From DATAOG01 sp963753685 (GTDB lineage: Bacteria > Pseudomonadota > Alphaproteobacteria > Geminicoccales > Geminicoccaceae), in NCBI GenBank assembly GCA_963753685.1, contig CAVWDE010000022.1:124001-188000 (forward strand): 64,000 nucleotides of DNA, read 5' to 3'. This document shows positions 52,637 to 62,156 of the stretch, in pieces. Position 1 is the first letter of the stretch. Every line of letters begins with the position of its first letter. The notes under the pieces are model-generated. The model was not told the origin of the DNA. It saw only the letters and a list, made by a program, of their open reading frames with translations, and searched no databases. A program made the translations under genes and the position numbers.

Positions 52637-54223
52637 TCAGGCGCGCTCGAGCCGGACCGCGACGAAGCGGTCCTCTCCTTCGCGCTTGACCAGCAGCAGG
52701 ATGGTCCCGTCACCGCGGTCGGCGGCCGCACGCACCGCGTCGGCCACCATCTTGGGATCGGTCACCTGCTTGTGGTCGGCCTCGACGATCACGTCGCCGG
52801 GCTGCAGCCCCTTGGCGGCGGCCGGGCTGCCCGGCTGGACCTCGGTCACGACCACGCCCTTGGCGTCGTCCGGCAGATTGAGCGACTGGCGCGCATCCGG
52901 CGTCAGCTTGGCGAGCGCGAGGCCGAGCCTGGGCGTGTTGGCCTGGTCGCCCGACGGCTGGTTGGCGGCGACCACCTGGTCCTCGGTCGGCATCTGGCCG
53001 ATCTCGACGTTCAGCGTCTTCTCGGCATTGCCGCGCCAGACCGTCACGTCGACCGCATGGCCGGCCTTGGTGTCGGCCACCAGGCGGGTCAGGTCGGTGA
53101 CCCGGTCGACCGGCTTGCCGTTGTACTTGAGGATCACGTCGCCGCGCTCGAACCCGGCCTTGGCGGCCGGTCCGTTGTCGCTGACGTCGGCGACCACCGC
53201 GCCCTTGGTGTCCTTGAGGCCCAGGCCCTGGGCCAGATCCTGATCGATGCCCTGGATGTGCACGCCCAGCCAGCCGCGCTCGACGTGGCCGTTCGCCTCG
53301 AGGTCGGCGACGATCTGCTTGACCTCGTTCGAGGGGATCGCGAAGCCGATGCCGACATTGCCGCCGCTCGGGCTGTGGATCAGGCTGTTGACGCCGATCA
53401 CCTCGCCCGCGGTGTTGAAGGTCGGGCCACCGGAGTTGCCACGATTGATCGGCGCATCGATCTGCAGGAAGTCGTCGTAGCGACCGACGCCGATGACGCG
53501 GTGCTCAGCCGAGACGATGCCCGCGGTCACGGTGTCGCCGAGGCCGAACGGACTGCCGATCGCGATCACCGGGTCGCCGACCCGAACCTTGTCCGAATCC
53601 GCAAAGGTCACCGGGTGCAGCTCGGACGCGTCAACGTCGATCTTGACCAGAGCGAGATCGGTCGGCTCGTCGGTGCCGATGACCTTGCCCTTGACCTCCT
53701 TGCCGTCGTGCAGGGTCACGGTCACCTCTTCGGCGCCGTTGACGACGTGATAGTTGGTCACGATCCGACCGGTGTCGTCGATCACGAAGCCCGAGCCCAG
53801 CGCCATCTCCGGCCCGGTCTCCGGCGGCGGCTGCATGCCGAACGGCGGCATCTGCTCGCCGAAGAAGCGCTGCATGAAGCGCCGCATCATCTCGCCGTTG
53901 GGACCCTGCATGTCGCCGTTGGGACCCTGCCCGTAAAAGCGGAACTCGTGCTGGCCCGGCTGGTCGGCGACCGGCCGGTTCGGCCCGCGCTCGGTCACGG
54001 TGATCGCGACCACGCTCGGCATGACCTGCTCGACCAGGTCGGCATAGCCTGCCCAGGGTGCGGCCGCGGTCGCCGGGGTCGCGGCGGACGCGACCTGCGG
54101 CTGGCCGGAGTTCAGGCCGACCATCAGGCCGATGACGGCCGCTGAGGAGAGGGCAAGCGCTGCCACGCGCAGCGGCTGCCGGCCTCGCCGAGCCGTCGGA
54201 TCGGTGGGTGCACTGGAAGTCAT
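52637..54223 (-). CDS. DegP/HtrA-family periplasmic serine protease
   Basis: A 528-residue Do-type protease. A membrane/signal segment lies near residues 18-37. The triad is His159 (N-Y-H-V-V-N-G), Asp189 (T-D-L-A-L-V-K) and Ser264 (G-N-S-G-G-P). Two PDZ domains follow. The region before the protease domain has a repeated G-P-N-G-(D/E)-M and a Met/Pro/Phe-rich loop. It should degrade misfolded envelope proteins. The gene lies about 330 bases upstream of the cyclase start on the same strand and may belong to the cyclase/two-component transcript. Confidence 0.93.
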   Translation of the reverse strand: MTSSAPTDPTARRGRQPLRVAALALSSAAVIGLMVGLNSGQPQVASAATPATAAAPWAGYADLVEQVMPSVVAITVTERGPNRPVADQPGQHEFRFYGQGPNGDMQGPNGEMMRRFMQRFFGEQMPPFGMQPPPETGPEMALGSGFVIDDTGRIVTNYHVVNGAEEVTVTLHDGKEVKGKVIGTDEPTDLALVKIDVDASELHPVTFADSDKVRVGDPVIAIGSPFGLGDTVTAGIVSAEHRVIGVGRYDDFLQIDAPINRGNSGGPTFNTAGEVIGVNSLIHSPSGGNVGIGFAIPSNEVKQIVADLEANGHVERGWLGVHIQGIDQDLAQGLGLKDTKGAVVADVSDNGPAAKAGFERGDVILKYNGKPVDRVTDLTRLVADTKAGHAVDVTVWRGNAEKTLNVEIGQMPTEDQVVAANQPSGDQANTPRLGLALAKLTPDARQSLNLPDDAKGVVVTEVQPGSPAAAKGLQPGDVIVEADHKQVTDPKMVADAVRAAADRGDGTILLLVKREGEDRFVAVRLERA

Positions 54224-54346
54224 GCAATCATCTCCTCGTCCTGTTGGGCACTGGCCGTTGCCAGCGGGCGCCCGGATGCCATGATTGGCGTCTCAGGGAG
54301 GTGGGAACGACAGATGACCACGGTCTGTACGTAAGATGAAATCTTC

Positions 54347-54362
54347 GTCATTTTGGAATGAC
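54347..54362. promoter_or_regulatory. Inverted repeat upstream of the DegP-like gene
   Basis: GTCATT (54347-54352) and AATGAC (54357-54362) form a perfect six-base inverted repeat around TTGG in a local AT-rich patch, about 125 bases before the protease start. It may be an operator of the envelope-stress gene. Confidence 0.35.
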
Positions 54363-54560
54363 CGCCGGTTGCGGCCTTGCCCGCGCCGGCGGCGGCGCCC
54401 GGCTGACAGTCCGTCACGCCATCGAGCCCGCCCAAGAGCCTCTTTGAAATCTTGAACGTTGCCGGCGCGATCGCAGTTACGGGCCGTCCGTCAGGGGGCT
54501 GTCAGACGGGTCGACGCGCGCCGGCCGCGCAACCGGTCACCCGCGGCCGCCCGGCGAACA

Positions 54561-56438
<1,878 letters not shown>

Positions 56439-56606
56439 GCTGGACGCTCGAGGCTGGGCATGGGGCGCCGGCCGGCAGCGCGCCGGTCGAGGCCGCCCTC
56501 TCTAGCATGAGGCCCGCTGACGGCACTACCCTTGGCCGCCCGATGCCGGCGGCGGGGCCTGCGAACGGCGCCTGCCGCGCGACCCCGATGCGAGCGTGAG
56601 CGGCGC

Positions 56607-57293
56607 TCAGGTGGTGGTCTGGACCAGGATCTCGACCCGCCGGTTCTGCGCCCGGCCGGCGGCGGTGGCGTTGTCGGCGCGCGGCTCGCTCTCGCCGCGA
56701 CCCGCGGCACTCAGGCGCTCGGCCGGCACGCCGTCGCGGATCAGCTCGGCCCGCACGGCCTCGGCGCGCCGCTCCGACAGCTGCTGATTGTAGCTCTCCG
56801 AGCCGCTCGAATCGGTGTGCCCGACCACGGTCATCTTGCTGTCGTAGCGCTTGAGGACGTCGGCGACCTTGGCGAGACTCGGCTGGAACGCGGGCTTGAC
56901 GGCCGCGCTGTTGACGTCGAACGAGACCTCGTTGGCGAGCGTCACCTTGAGGAGGTCGTCGCGCACCCGCTCGACCTCGACCGCATGGTCCGCCCGCTCC
57001 TTGGCCAGCTGGTCGCGCAGATCGGCCTCCTGGCGGTCCATCATGTAGCCGACCCCGCCGCCGGCCGCCGCGCCGGCGAGCGCACCCAGCACGGTGCCGG
57101 TGCCCGGGTGGCTCTTGTCCAGGCGATTGCCGAGCAGGCCGCCCGCGACCGCGCCGATGCCCGCGCCGACCGCGGTCTTGTTGACCGACTGGGTGCCATC
57201 CGCCTGGGTCGTGCAGCCCGCCTGCAGCAGGCTGCCGACCAGCAGGCTGCCCAAAAGCAGGCTGTTGAGCGCCACACAGGTCGTCATGCGCAT
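56607..57293 (-). CDS. OmpA-like peptidoglycan-binding lipoprotein
   Basis: A 228-residue lipoprotein. The lipobox is L-L-Q-A-G-C-T-T. A glycine-zipper region (A-V-G-A-G-I-G-A-V-A-G-G-L-L-G, G-A-L-A-G-A-A-A-G-G) follows, then a short coiled coil. The C-terminal OmpA domain has V-V-G-H-T-D-S-S-G and L-S-E-R-R-A-E-A-V, the diaminopimelate-binding residues. It probably links outer membrane and cell wall. Located at the start of the repeat-rich tail of the window. Confidence 0.9.
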   Translation of the reverse strand: MRMTTCVALNSLLLGSLLVGSLLQAGCTTQADGTQSVNKTAVGAGIGAVAGGLLGNRLDKSHPGTGTVLGALAGAAAGGGVGYMMDRQEADLRDQLAKERADHAVEVERVRDDLLKVTLANEVSFDVNSAAVKPAFQPSLAKVADVLKRYDSKMTVVGHTDSSGSESYNQQLSERRAEAVRAELIRDGVPAERLSAAGRGESEPRADNATAAGRAQNRRVEILVQTTT

Positions 57294-57530
57294 GCGCGAT
57301 CTCCCGCCCTCTCGAGCCCCGATCCCGGCGAACCGGCCCGCGGCTCAGCCCCCGGCCCCCGCCGGTCGCAGCGGCATAGCGCATGCGGATTAGCGCCCGC
57401 CTAACGAGCGGACCCTTCCGACGCCGCCGGCGCCAGGACACTCTTTGCGAGAATCGTCGCGGCGCGGCGCGCGCCCGGGCGCAGGCGCCGACCGCCAGCG
57501 GGCCAGGGGAAACGCGGCGCACCAGGAGAA

Positions 57531-57557
57531 ACGGCCCGGGTGGGGGGCCCGGGCCGT
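57531..57557 (-). terminator. Terminator of small-lipoprotein gene A
   Basis: ACGGCCCGGG (57531-57540) and CCCGGGCCGT (57548-57557) form a perfect ten-base stem with a seven-base loop, followed on the minus strand by TTTC. It lies 27 bases after the gene. Its equivalent is present in copy B. Confidence 0.8.
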
Positions 57558-57583
57558 CCTGAAACCGAGCTGAAGGGGAAGGC

Positions 57584-57760
57584 TTACCAGCCGATCGACC
57601 TGAACTGGTCGGGATCGACGTTCACCGAGATGCGCGCCGGATCGAAGCTGGCGCAGCCACCGAGCGTCGTGGTCAGAAGCAAGAGCGCGGCCAACGCCAG
57701 GCCGGGCCATGCGGTCCCGAACCGGGGCCCGAGCAGAGAGCGTAGGCTGACGCCAGTCAC
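57584..57760 (-). CDS. Small lipoprotein, copy A
   Basis: A 58-residue predicted lipoprotein from GTG 57760. A hydrophobic stretch ends T-L-G-G-C, followed by A-S-F-D-P-A-R-I-S-V-N-V and D-P-D-Q-F-R-S-I-G-W. The mature part of about 25 residues is nearly identical to that of copy B at 61622-61795. No annotated family known to me. Frames covering it in other registers are shadows. The strong terminator and conserved AT-rich promoter region suggest real expression. Confidence 0.75.
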   Translation of the reverse strand: MTGVSLRSLLGPRFGTAWPGLALAALLLLTTTLGGCASFDPARISVNVDPDQFRSIGW

Positions 57761-58159
57761 CTTGTTCCGACCCCCGTGTTGACCAGTCCCGCCGACCGGC
57801 GTTCCCTCGCCTCAACCTACCACCAAGATATGTGTAAGATGAACGAATGTAAAGAATAATATAAAGTTAATAATATAGAGTTAAAGGATCATAGAAGCAA
57901 TCCGCGTGTCCGCTGTCTTCGGCCGCAACCGAAGAGAGCGGTGACGGCGGGCTGCAAGGGGTCGGCCGAACGGAATCCTGACCGCAGGACCGCGTTTCTT
58001 CTACGAACAGAGTCGTGGGCGTCTTCTTCTGATCCGGTTTCTGCCGTGTCCCTGGTGACCCGGAAGAGGGCCTGGCGACGGCCTTGGTTGGCCAGGGCCG
58101 TCGCCGAGCCTCTCGCCAAGCAGCGCGCGCGCTGACGTCGCCATGTCCTGCGCTGACCG
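57761..58159 (-). other. AT-rich promoter spacer and flank
   Basis: No gene is supported. Bases about 57820-57895 are strongly AT-rich, unlike the rest of the window, and are shared with the spacer at 61860-61930; they probably hold the promoter of copy A. The remaining part is the flank of the duplicated block and downstream sequence of the 58160 gene. Confidence 0.45.
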
Positions 58160-58453
58160 CTAGCCGTTCTTGTCGTGGTGCATGGTGTCGATCAGCGCCT
58201 GCTGCAGTTTGGCGAGGCCCTGGTCGGTCTTGCCCGAAGCGCAGAGCTTCGCGCCTTCGCCGCGCTCCGCGGTCGCTGCCGGCAGTTCGGTCGCCTCCGC
58301 CATGGGCAGATTGGCGTCGATCTGAGACTCCAGTTGGGCACACCTGTGCATCGCGGCTGACTGAGCCGGAGCAGTCGTTTGCGCAGCAAAGACGGGCGCG
58401 GTGAACAACCAGAACGCCGCGGCCGTCGCAGGAACCACGAAACGCCTGATCAT
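58160..58453 (-). CDS. Small secreted protein
   Basis: A 97-residue protein with a signal peptide ending A-P-V-F-A-A. The mature part is helical, with a single His/Cys start (M-H-R-C-A-Q-L-E) and another Cys near the end (K-L-C-A-S-G-K), probably a disulfide. The C-terminus is basic (T-M-H-H-D-K-N-G). No family recognised; periplasmic location expected. The 9-base inverted repeat upstream may control it. Confidence 0.65.
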   Translation of the reverse strand: MIRRFVVPATAAAFWLFTAPVFAAQTTAPAQSAAMHRCAQLESQIDANLPMAEATELPAATAERGEGAKLCASGKTDQGLAKLQQALIDTMHHDKNG

Positions 58454-58780
58454 GGGTCAACCCTTTCGCTGACTGGGTGGCGCTCGACGATCGATGCGCC
58501 ACCCCATAAAAAGTCGTTGCCGACGTGGACGCCGGATGTCCGCAGGATGAAGCTTGCGTAATGAGCGAGAGTCTCGAGAGGCAAAGCTTCTTTCATCGGG
58601 CACCCTTCGCCGGAAGGCACGGCACGCTCGCCTCCTCCACAGCCGTCAACCGCGAGGTTCTCGGATCGCGCAAGAGGCGAGCGAGCGCGGTCGTGGCGCG
58701 CAGCGCCAATGCCCGCCTTGAACCCTCCCGCGACAGGTGATACGGTCCCACGCCCTTATCCATTGTCCGTGAGAAGGGCC
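58454..58780. other. Spacer with a hairpin between divergent genes
   Basis: GGGTGGCGC (58475-58483) and GCGCCACCC (58496-58504) form a perfect nine-base inverted repeat with a 12-base loop, 22 bases before the minus-strand gene. The rest has no supported gene and should contain both divergent promoters. Confidence 0.5.
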
Positions 58781-59422
58781 ATGAAACTCTATTATGATCC
58801 GATCACCGTCAATTGCCGCAAGGTCGCTGCCGGCTTCGGCCTGATGGGCTTGCCCTTCGAGGGAGTCCATGTCGACTACTTCAATGGCGGCCACAAGGCG
58901 CCCGAGTACGTGGCGATCAACCCGAACGCGGCGCTCCCGGCTCTGGTCGATGGCGACTTCAAGCTCTGGGAGTCCAATGCGATCCTGCAGTACATTGCCG
59001 ACAAGAACGAGGCGTTCGCCTACTATCCCCGCGAGCCCAGGGTGCGCGCCGACATCCACCGCTGGCACCTGTGGGAGGCGGCCCATTGGTTCCCGAGCTG
59101 CTACGTCTACCTGGTCGAGAACGTCGTGAAGCCGCTGCTCAACGCCGAACCCGACCCGGCCGTCACCGACAAGGAAGCGCCGAACTGGCACAAGCTCGCC
59201 AACATCCTCGATCAGCGGCTGACCGGTCAGCGCTGGCTGTGCGGCGACCAGGTGACGCTCGCCGACATCGTGGTGGCCGCGCCGATGCACCTCTACCCGT
59301 ACCAGAAGCTGCCGCTCGATGCGCACCCGAACCTGCGCCGCTGGATGACCGATGACGTCGAGGAGCTGCCGTGCTGGAAGGCGACCGATGCCGCCTCCCG
59401 GCTGGGGCTCAAAGCGGCCTGA
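58781..59422 (+). CDS. Glutathione S-transferase
   Basis: A 213-residue GST. The N-terminal thioredoxin-like half reads M-K-L-Y-Y-D-P-I-T-V-N-C-R-K-V, with Cys12 near the catalytic Ser/Cys site, then N-P-N-A-A-L-P-A-L and W-E-S-N-A-I-L-Q-Y, the glutathione-binding cis-Pro and Glu-Ser pair. The C-terminal helical half ends with V-T-L-A-D-I-V. Length is normal. It heads a plus-strand run with the CmcJ-like and SDR genes and may share their pathway. Confidence 0.9.
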   Translation: MKLYYDPITVNCRKVAAGFGLMGLPFEGVHVDYFNGGHKAPEYVAINPNAALPALVDGDFKLWESNAILQYIADKNEAFAYYPREPRVRADIHRWHLWEAAHWFPSCYVYLVENVVKPLLNAEPDPAVTDKEAPNWHKLANILDQRLTGQRWLCGDQVTLADIVVAAPMHLYPYQKLPLDAHPNLRRWMTDDVEELPCWKATDAASRLGLKAA

Positions 59423-59496
59423 GAGGGCGTGTCGCGGGCCGGGCGCGCCGCGTCCGGCCCGCACGACCGATTGATTGGCACAAAGGATCCGCCATC

Positions 59497-60321
59497 ATGC
59501 CAGGCGACCGCTCCGTCCGCTCGACCTTCAACTACACGCGCGACGACGGCTCGGTGCCCGAGATCTACTTCTACGAACCGCCGCCCGGTACCGTCGCCAG
59601 CCCGCCCGGCAACGATCCGCACGAGATGCCGATCTACGACGGCTGGGCGCGCGCCGACCGTTTTTCGCTCGATCGGGAAGGCTTCGCGCTGAAGGAGTTC
59701 GGTCACGAGTTCGACCGCTTCGACGACGACGAGGCGGTGCGCAGCCAGTTCTATGCGCCGGTCGCCGAGTTCGTGCGCACCGCGGTGGCGGCGCGCCGCG
59801 TGGTGGTGTTCGACCACACCATCCGCTCGAAGGTCAACGAGCAGCAGCAGACCGCGGAGCACACGACGACGCAGCGGGCGCCCGTAATGATCGTGCACTG
59901 CGATTACACGCCGATCTCGGGTCCGCTGCGCGTGCGTCAGTTGCTGCCCGAGAAGGCCGACGCCCTGCTCGGGCGCCGTGTCGCCTTCTACAACTTCTGG
60001 AAACCACTCCGGCGCCGCGTCGAGGAAAAGCCGCTGGCGATGTGCGACGTCACCTCGGCCCGGCCGGACGACATGATCAAGATGATCCTGCGGTATCGCG
60101 AGCGCACCGGCGAGATCTTCGTCATGCGCCATTCCAGCGCCCATCACTGGTGGTACTTCCCCGGGATGACGCCCGACCACGTGCTGCTGCTCAAGACCTA
60201 CGAGTCCGAGACCGACGGCCGGGCGCGCTTCCTCGGCCACAGCGCTTTCGACCACCCCGAGACGCCACCCGACGGGCCGACCCGCGAGAGCATCGAGATC
60301 CGCACCATGGCTTTCTTCTGA
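59497..60321 (+). CDS. CmcJ/NvfI-family oxidoreductase-like protein
   Basis: A 274-residue protein. It begins F-N-Y-T-R-D-D-G-S-V-P-E-I-Y-F-Y. Putative metal ligands include H-C-D-Y-T and H-H-W-W-Y-F-P-G-M near the C-terminus, with A-F-Y-N-F-W-K-P between. This fits the CmcJ/NvfI (GA4 desaturase) family, related to non-haem iron oxygenases of uncertain substrate. It follows the GST by 74 bases; the SDR gene is nine bases downstream. Confidence 0.75.
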   Translation: MPGDRSVRSTFNYTRDDGSVPEIYFYEPPPGTVASPPGNDPHEMPIYDGWARADRFSLDREGFALKEFGHEFDRFDDDEAVRSQFYAPVAEFVRTAVAARRVVVFDHTIRSKVNEQQQTAEHTTTQRAPVMIVHCDYTPISGPLRVRQLLPEKADALLGRRVAFYNFWKPLRRRVEEKPLAMCDVTSARPDDMIKMILRYRERTGEIFVMRHSSAHHWWYFPGMTPDHVLLLKTYESETDGRARFLGHSAFDHPETPPDGPTRESIEIRTMAFF

Positions 60322-60329
60322 GGCCCAAG

Positions 60330-61115
60330 GTGGCGGCCGGTCTGTTCTCGCTCGCAGGCCGCGTCGCGCTGGTGACCGGCGGCAACAGCGGCATCGGTCG
60401 CACGCTGGCGCTGGGGTTGCGCGCGGCCGGCGCCAGGGTGGCGATCGGCGCTCGCCGCGCGGACCGCAATGCGGCCGTGCTGGCCGAGCTGGGCGGCGAG
60501 GGCGCCGACGCGGCGGCGTTCGAACTCGACGTGGCCGACGAAGCCTCGGTCGAGCGCACGGTGCGCGCCGTCATCGAGCGCTTCGGTCGCCTGGACATCC
60601 TGGTCAACAACGCCGGCGTCGTGAACCGGGGATCGGTGATGACGCTCGGCCGCGATGAGTGGGAGCGCGTCATCGCGGCCAATCTGACGGGGCCGTTTCT
60701 GTGCACCAAGCACGCCGCGCGCGCGATGACGGCGCAGCGCAGCGGCAAGATCATCAACATCGCCTCGATCTGGGGGTTGACCGCGCCCAGCAAGGGGCTG
60801 CAGGTCGCCTACACGGCCTCCAAGCACGGCCTGGTGGGCCTGACGCGCGTCAACGCGGTCGAGCTGGCGCCGCTGGGTGTGCAGGTCAACGCGATCGCGC
60901 CGGGTTATTATGACACCGAGATGACCAGCGAATTGCGCGGCCAGCCGGTCGAGCGGGCGATCAGCCGCCGCACCCCGTCGGGCCGCCTGGGCAAGACCTC
61001 CGAGCTGGTCGGCACCTGCATCTACCTGGCCTCGGCAGCCTCCGACCACGTCACCGGCACCTGCCTGCCGGTCGACGGCGGCTACCTGGCCTCGGACGGT
61101 CTCGAACGCGGCTGA
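60330..61115 (+). CDS. Short-chain dehydrogenase/reductase
   Basis: A 261-residue SDR from GTG 60330. The NAD(P)-binding T-G-G-N-S-G-I-G lies near residue 17. N-N-A-G, I-A-S-I (catalytic Ser) and Y-T-A-S-K complete the active site. The C-terminal G-G-Y-L-A-S-D is usual for this family. A Shine-Dalgarno is weak (GAGGCCCAAG). It overlaps no gene but follows the CmcJ-like stop by eight bases, so they are probably co-transcribed. Substrate unknown. Confidence 0.88.
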   Translation: MAAGLFSLAGRVALVTGGNSGIGRTLALGLRAAGARVAIGARRADRNAAVLAELGGEGADAAAFELDVADEASVERTVRAVIERFGRLDILVNNAGVVNRGSVMTLGRDEWERVIAANLTGPFLCTKHAARAMTAQRSGKIINIASIWGLTAPSKGLQVAYTASKHGLVGLTRVNAVELAPLGVQVNAIAPGYYDTEMTSELRGQPVERAISRRTPSGRLGKTSELVGTCIYLASAASDHVTGTCLPVDGGYLASDGLERG

Positions 61116-61347
61116 AGCGGGAAACCGGGTCCCAACTCTTTCGCCCATGCGGCGGCCGAGGCCGGCTGCCCGGACCAGGCGCGGGTGCTCTATCGCTACG
61201 CGCTCGACCGCGACCTCGAAACCGACTGCACGGACGATCGCCAGCGCCAAGGCCGGCCTGGCAGAAAATCGGCGGCCAACGAGCCGCCCGGCCTAGCCCC
61301 TAACCAATTGACTCTATTCGCATAAACGTTGGGACACCCGTGATGAC

Positions 61348-61431
61348 TGACACCTTTTCCGGTGATGACACTGTGATGACACCTGTTCCCGGCGACACCT
61401 TTTTCCTGTTCCGCCGGATGACACCTGTTCC
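61348..61431. repeat. Array of TGACACCTnTTCC motifs
   Basis: Four near-identical motifs lie at 61348-61360, 61377-61389, 61393-61406 and 61419-61431, with a partial one at 61366-61373. Such arrays often occur at the ends of IS21-like and similar insertion elements, where transposase binds several sites. No transposase gene is seen beside it. Confidence 0.6.
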
Positions 61432-61567
61432 GCCGGACTGACGACGCGGACCCGTCCGCGCCGCCGGCTCCAGGACTCTTTTGCGCAAGATCGTCGTGGC
61501 GCCGCGGGCGCCAAGGCGCAAGCGCCGGCCGCAGGCGGGCCAAGGGAAACCTGGCGCACCAGGAGAA

Positions 61568-61595
61568 ACGGCCCGGGCGGGCGGCCCCGGGCCGT
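61568..61595 (-). terminator. Terminator of small-lipoprotein gene B
   Basis: ACGGCCCGGG (61568-61577) pairs perfectly with CCCGGGCCGT (61586-61595) around an eight-base loop, followed on the minus strand by TTTC; same design as copy A. Confidence 0.8.
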
Positions 61596-61621
61596 CCTGA
61601 AACCGAGCTGAACGGAGAGGC

Positions 61622-61795
61622 TTACCAGCCGATCGACGTGAACTGATCGGGCGCGAGGTTGACCGAGATCCGGGAGGGATCGAAGCTGGCGCAGCCGCCG
61701 AGCGTCGTGGTCAGGATGATCAGGGCGGCCAACGCCAGGCCGGGCCATGCGGTCGCGACCCAGGACCGCAGCAGAGACCGCAGCTTGACGCTCAT
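61622..61795 (-). CDS. Small lipoprotein, copy B
   Basis: A 57-residue lipoprotein. A membrane-like stretch (W-P-G-L-A-L-A-A-L-I-I-L-T-T-T) ends L-G-G-C-A-S-F-D-P-S-R-I-S-V-N-L, and the last residues are D-Q-F-T-S-I-G-W. It is the paralogue of copy A, with most mature residues shared. ATG 61795 is called; a GTG one codon upstream also exists in both copies. Function unknown. Confidence 0.78.
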   Translation of the reverse strand: MSVKLRSLLRSWVATAWPGLALAALIILTTTLGGCASFDPSRISVNLAPDQFTSIGW

Positions 61796-62156
61796 CACCT
61801 GTGTCGATCCTCGTGTTGACCAGTCCAGCCGACCAGCGATCCGTGCTCTGAAACCTGCTGCCAACATATAGATTAGATGAATGGATGTAAAGACTAATAC
61901 AAAGTTAAGAGAATATTGATGTAATCGGCGTGTCAGCGTCCCACGGCGGCCACCAAAGAGAGCGGTAGCGGCGGGCTGCAAGCCGCAGAAAGCCTGGGAT
62001 TGGACACCATCCGGGCGGGGCACCGTGCCGGCGATCGGGGAAGGCTGCGTTACCTGGGATACCAGAACTCGGTGGCAGCGCGGCTCTCGACCGGCCTGTT
62101 AGCCTTCGGGTGCTAGACCGCGGGCAGGTGATTGCGGCCAAGGATGGAGGCGTTCG
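61796..62156 (-). other. Promoter spacer of copy B and aquaporin leader
   Basis: No gene is supported. Bases 61860-61920 are AT-rich and match the copy A spacer, so they probably hold a promoter on the minus strand. The part after 62010 is unique GC-rich sequence leading to the aquaporin start. Confidence 0.45.

Larger units (their letters stand above)
57420..57990 (-). repeat. Copy A of a duplicated small-lipoprotein locus
   Basis: This stretch matches 61440-62010 in the same orientation over about 550 bases: terminator, small-lipoprotein gene, AT-rich promoter spacer and the GAGAGCGG...GGCGGGCTGCAA block upstream. Identity is high by eye but with many substitutions, so the duplication is not very recent. 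Boundaries are approximate. Confidence 0.7.
61116..61621. other. Repeat-rich stretch without a gene
   Basis: About 500 bases with no supported gene. The first part (to 61310) has a frame-like GC-rich piece that may be a gene fragment. The middle (61340-61435) carries the TGACACC repeats, and the end holds the terminator of copy B. Confidence 0.5.
61440..62010 (-). repeat. Copy B of the duplicated small-lipoprotein locus
   Basis: Second copy of the block at 57420-57990, same orientation, with matching terminator, gene and AT-rich spacer. It begins immediately after the TGACACC array, which may mark the insertion edge. Boundaries are approximate. Confidence 0.7.

Noticed and set aside
49287..53243. 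A 1318-codon plus-strand open frame opposite the cyclase and DegP-like genes
   Set aside because: Composition is Arg/Gln/Glu/Leu-rich without motifs and it mirrors two well-supported genes; a typical antisense shadow in GC-rich DNA.
54304..54328. GGAAC with TCTGT 15 bases later, like a sigma-E promoter
   Set aside because: It points along the plus strand, away from the DegP-like gene, and no plus-strand gene follows.
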